From positions 248,001 through 312,000 of the forward strand of contig NZ_FOCM01000001.1 of the NCBI RefSeq assembly GCF_900110115.1: a stretch of DNA of 64,000 bases, written 5' to 3'. The translations under genes were made by a program, and so were the position numbers. The stretch is from Palleronia pelagia. GTDB lineage: Bacteria > Pseudomonadota > Alphaproteobacteria > Rhodobacterales > Rhodobacteraceae. The notes under the pieces were generated by a model. It was not told the origin of the DNA. It saw only the letters and a list, made by a program, of their open reading frames with translations, and searched no databases. Below, in pieces: positions 63,492 to 64,000 of the stretch. How positions within the stretch are numbered: the first letter of the stretch is position 1; each line of letters opens with the position of its first letter.

Positions 63492-64000
63492 TCAGCTTTG
63501 CAGGTAGCGGAACATGGCCGAGGCGCCCCAGCCCGCGGCGATGGCGATGGCGAGAGACATCAGCCCGTAGATCAGGGCATTTTCTTGGGCGAGGGTATAA
63601 AGAAACCGCTCCAGCCCCACCTTGGCCACGTCGATCGTGGCGGCGTATTCGGCGACCACGGCGCCCTCACGCGTCAGGAAAATGCGCGAGGTATAGTCGC
63701 CCTCGACCAGGTTCGCGGGCAGCTCGACCCGGGTGTTGAACAGCGTCTGGTCGCTGACTTCGACCGCGCCGATGTTCAGCTGGTAAAGTTCCTGCCGCTC
63801 GCGGATGCGCACCAGCGCGTCGGTGAAGGCGGACGCGTCCTGCACGTCCATGGGCGCGCCCACGGACCGGATCGCCTGTCGCACGGTGATCCGGTGGCGC
63901 AGGTCGGACGTGTTGCTCAGCACGTCGTCCAGGGGCCCCGAGGTGTTCACGGCATAGAAGCTGGGCGCGTGGTCGATCTCGACCGCGGCGGAGTTCACCC
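63492..64000 (-). CDS. TIGR02186 family membrane protein, C-terminal part (runs off the window edge)
   Basis: The last 169 or so residues of a membrane-anchored protein are present, ending with a TM segment (IYGLMSLAIAIAAGWGAS). Its exported domain has the NSAAVEIDHAPSFY and VGAPMDVQDASAFT patterns of TIGR02186 proteins, usually linked to sulfite/TauE-type export or cytochrome assembly loci. The upstream base pair at the edge continues an open frame, so the start lies beyond 64000. It is convergent with the LuxR gene. Confidence 0.75.
   Translation of the reverse strand, partial: VNSAAVEIDHAPSFYAVNTSGPLDDVLSNTSDLRHRITVRQAIRSVGAPMDVQDASAFTDALVRIRERQELYQLNIGAVEVSDQTLFNTRVELPANLVEGDYTSRIFLTREGAVVAEYAATIDVAKVGLERFLYTLAQENALIYGLMSLAIAIAAGWGASAMFRYLQS

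Overview
The window reads as a piece of a GC-rich alphaproteobacterial chromosome, most likely Rhodobacterales (Rhodobacteraceae, Roseobacter-like). The supporting signs are: the ATP synthase split into an F1 operon (atpHAGDC) and an F0 operon with two b subunits (atpI-B-E-F'-F); a MipZ ParA-type ATPase; crotonyl-CoA carboxylase/reductase plus a MeaA-type mutase (ethylmalonyl-CoA pathway); a DUF2125 protein; an H-NS family protein; and a MotA/ExbB-like plus coiled-coil OmpA pair. The genus is an inference. I saw no tRNA, rRNA, CRISPR array or insertion sequence.

Layout. 1-10.3 kb: a truncated BCCT transporter, HrpB helicase, MeaB GTPase, rpmB, a GNAT enzyme, a DcaP-like porin, a sirtuin, a low-molecular-weight phosphatase, acylphosphatase, and a Tat-exported protein coupled to a PKHD hydroxylase. 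10.3-16 kb is the accessory part: an Ala-Ser repeat protein, lepA, a lower-GC insert with an orphan DNA methyltransferase-like gene and a small winged-helix protein, a small membrane protein and an orphan BrnA-like antitoxin. 16-20.6 kb: an esterase coupled to glyA, NAD kinase, the DUF2125 protein and a gamma-glutamylcyclotransferase. 20.7-24 kb: a two-gene membrane motor-like unit, the best candidate here for poorly described biology. 24-29 kb: M23 peptidase, clpA, gloB and a methyltransferase. 29.4-34.3 kb: F1 ATP synthase. 34.4-36.5 kb: an H-type lectin, a membrane protein and mipZ. 36.7-42.6 kb: a tightly coupled translation/secretion block (ffh, a 31-codon ORF, GNAT, two YeeE/YedE genes, chorismate mutase, rpsP, rimM, trmD), then rplS-rpmE from its own promoter. 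42.8-45.4 kb: small membrane proteins and LysR and ArsR regulators. 45.5-48.2 kb: F0 ATP synthase. 48.2-50 kb: an OmpA lipoprotein and an Ogt-type DNA repair protein. 50.2-54.5 kb: sdhCDA, three small exported proteins, sdhB. 55-60.3 kb: an H-NS protein, ethylmalonyl-CoA mutase, a PlsB-like acyltransferase and ccr. 60.4-64 kb: a RecD-like helicase, a PepSY/cytochrome b561/membrane LuxR cluster and a truncated TIGR02186-type protein.

Themes. Respiration and ATP synthesis (sdh and both atp operons), C2 assimilation by the ethylmalonyl-CoA route (meaB, ecm, ccr) and translation (rpmB, rplS, rpmE, rpsP, rimM, trmD, lepA, ffh) dominate. Many genes overlap by ATGA, GTGA or TGATG, so translational coupling is common. 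Functional calls rest on motifs read by eye; nothing was searched against a database.
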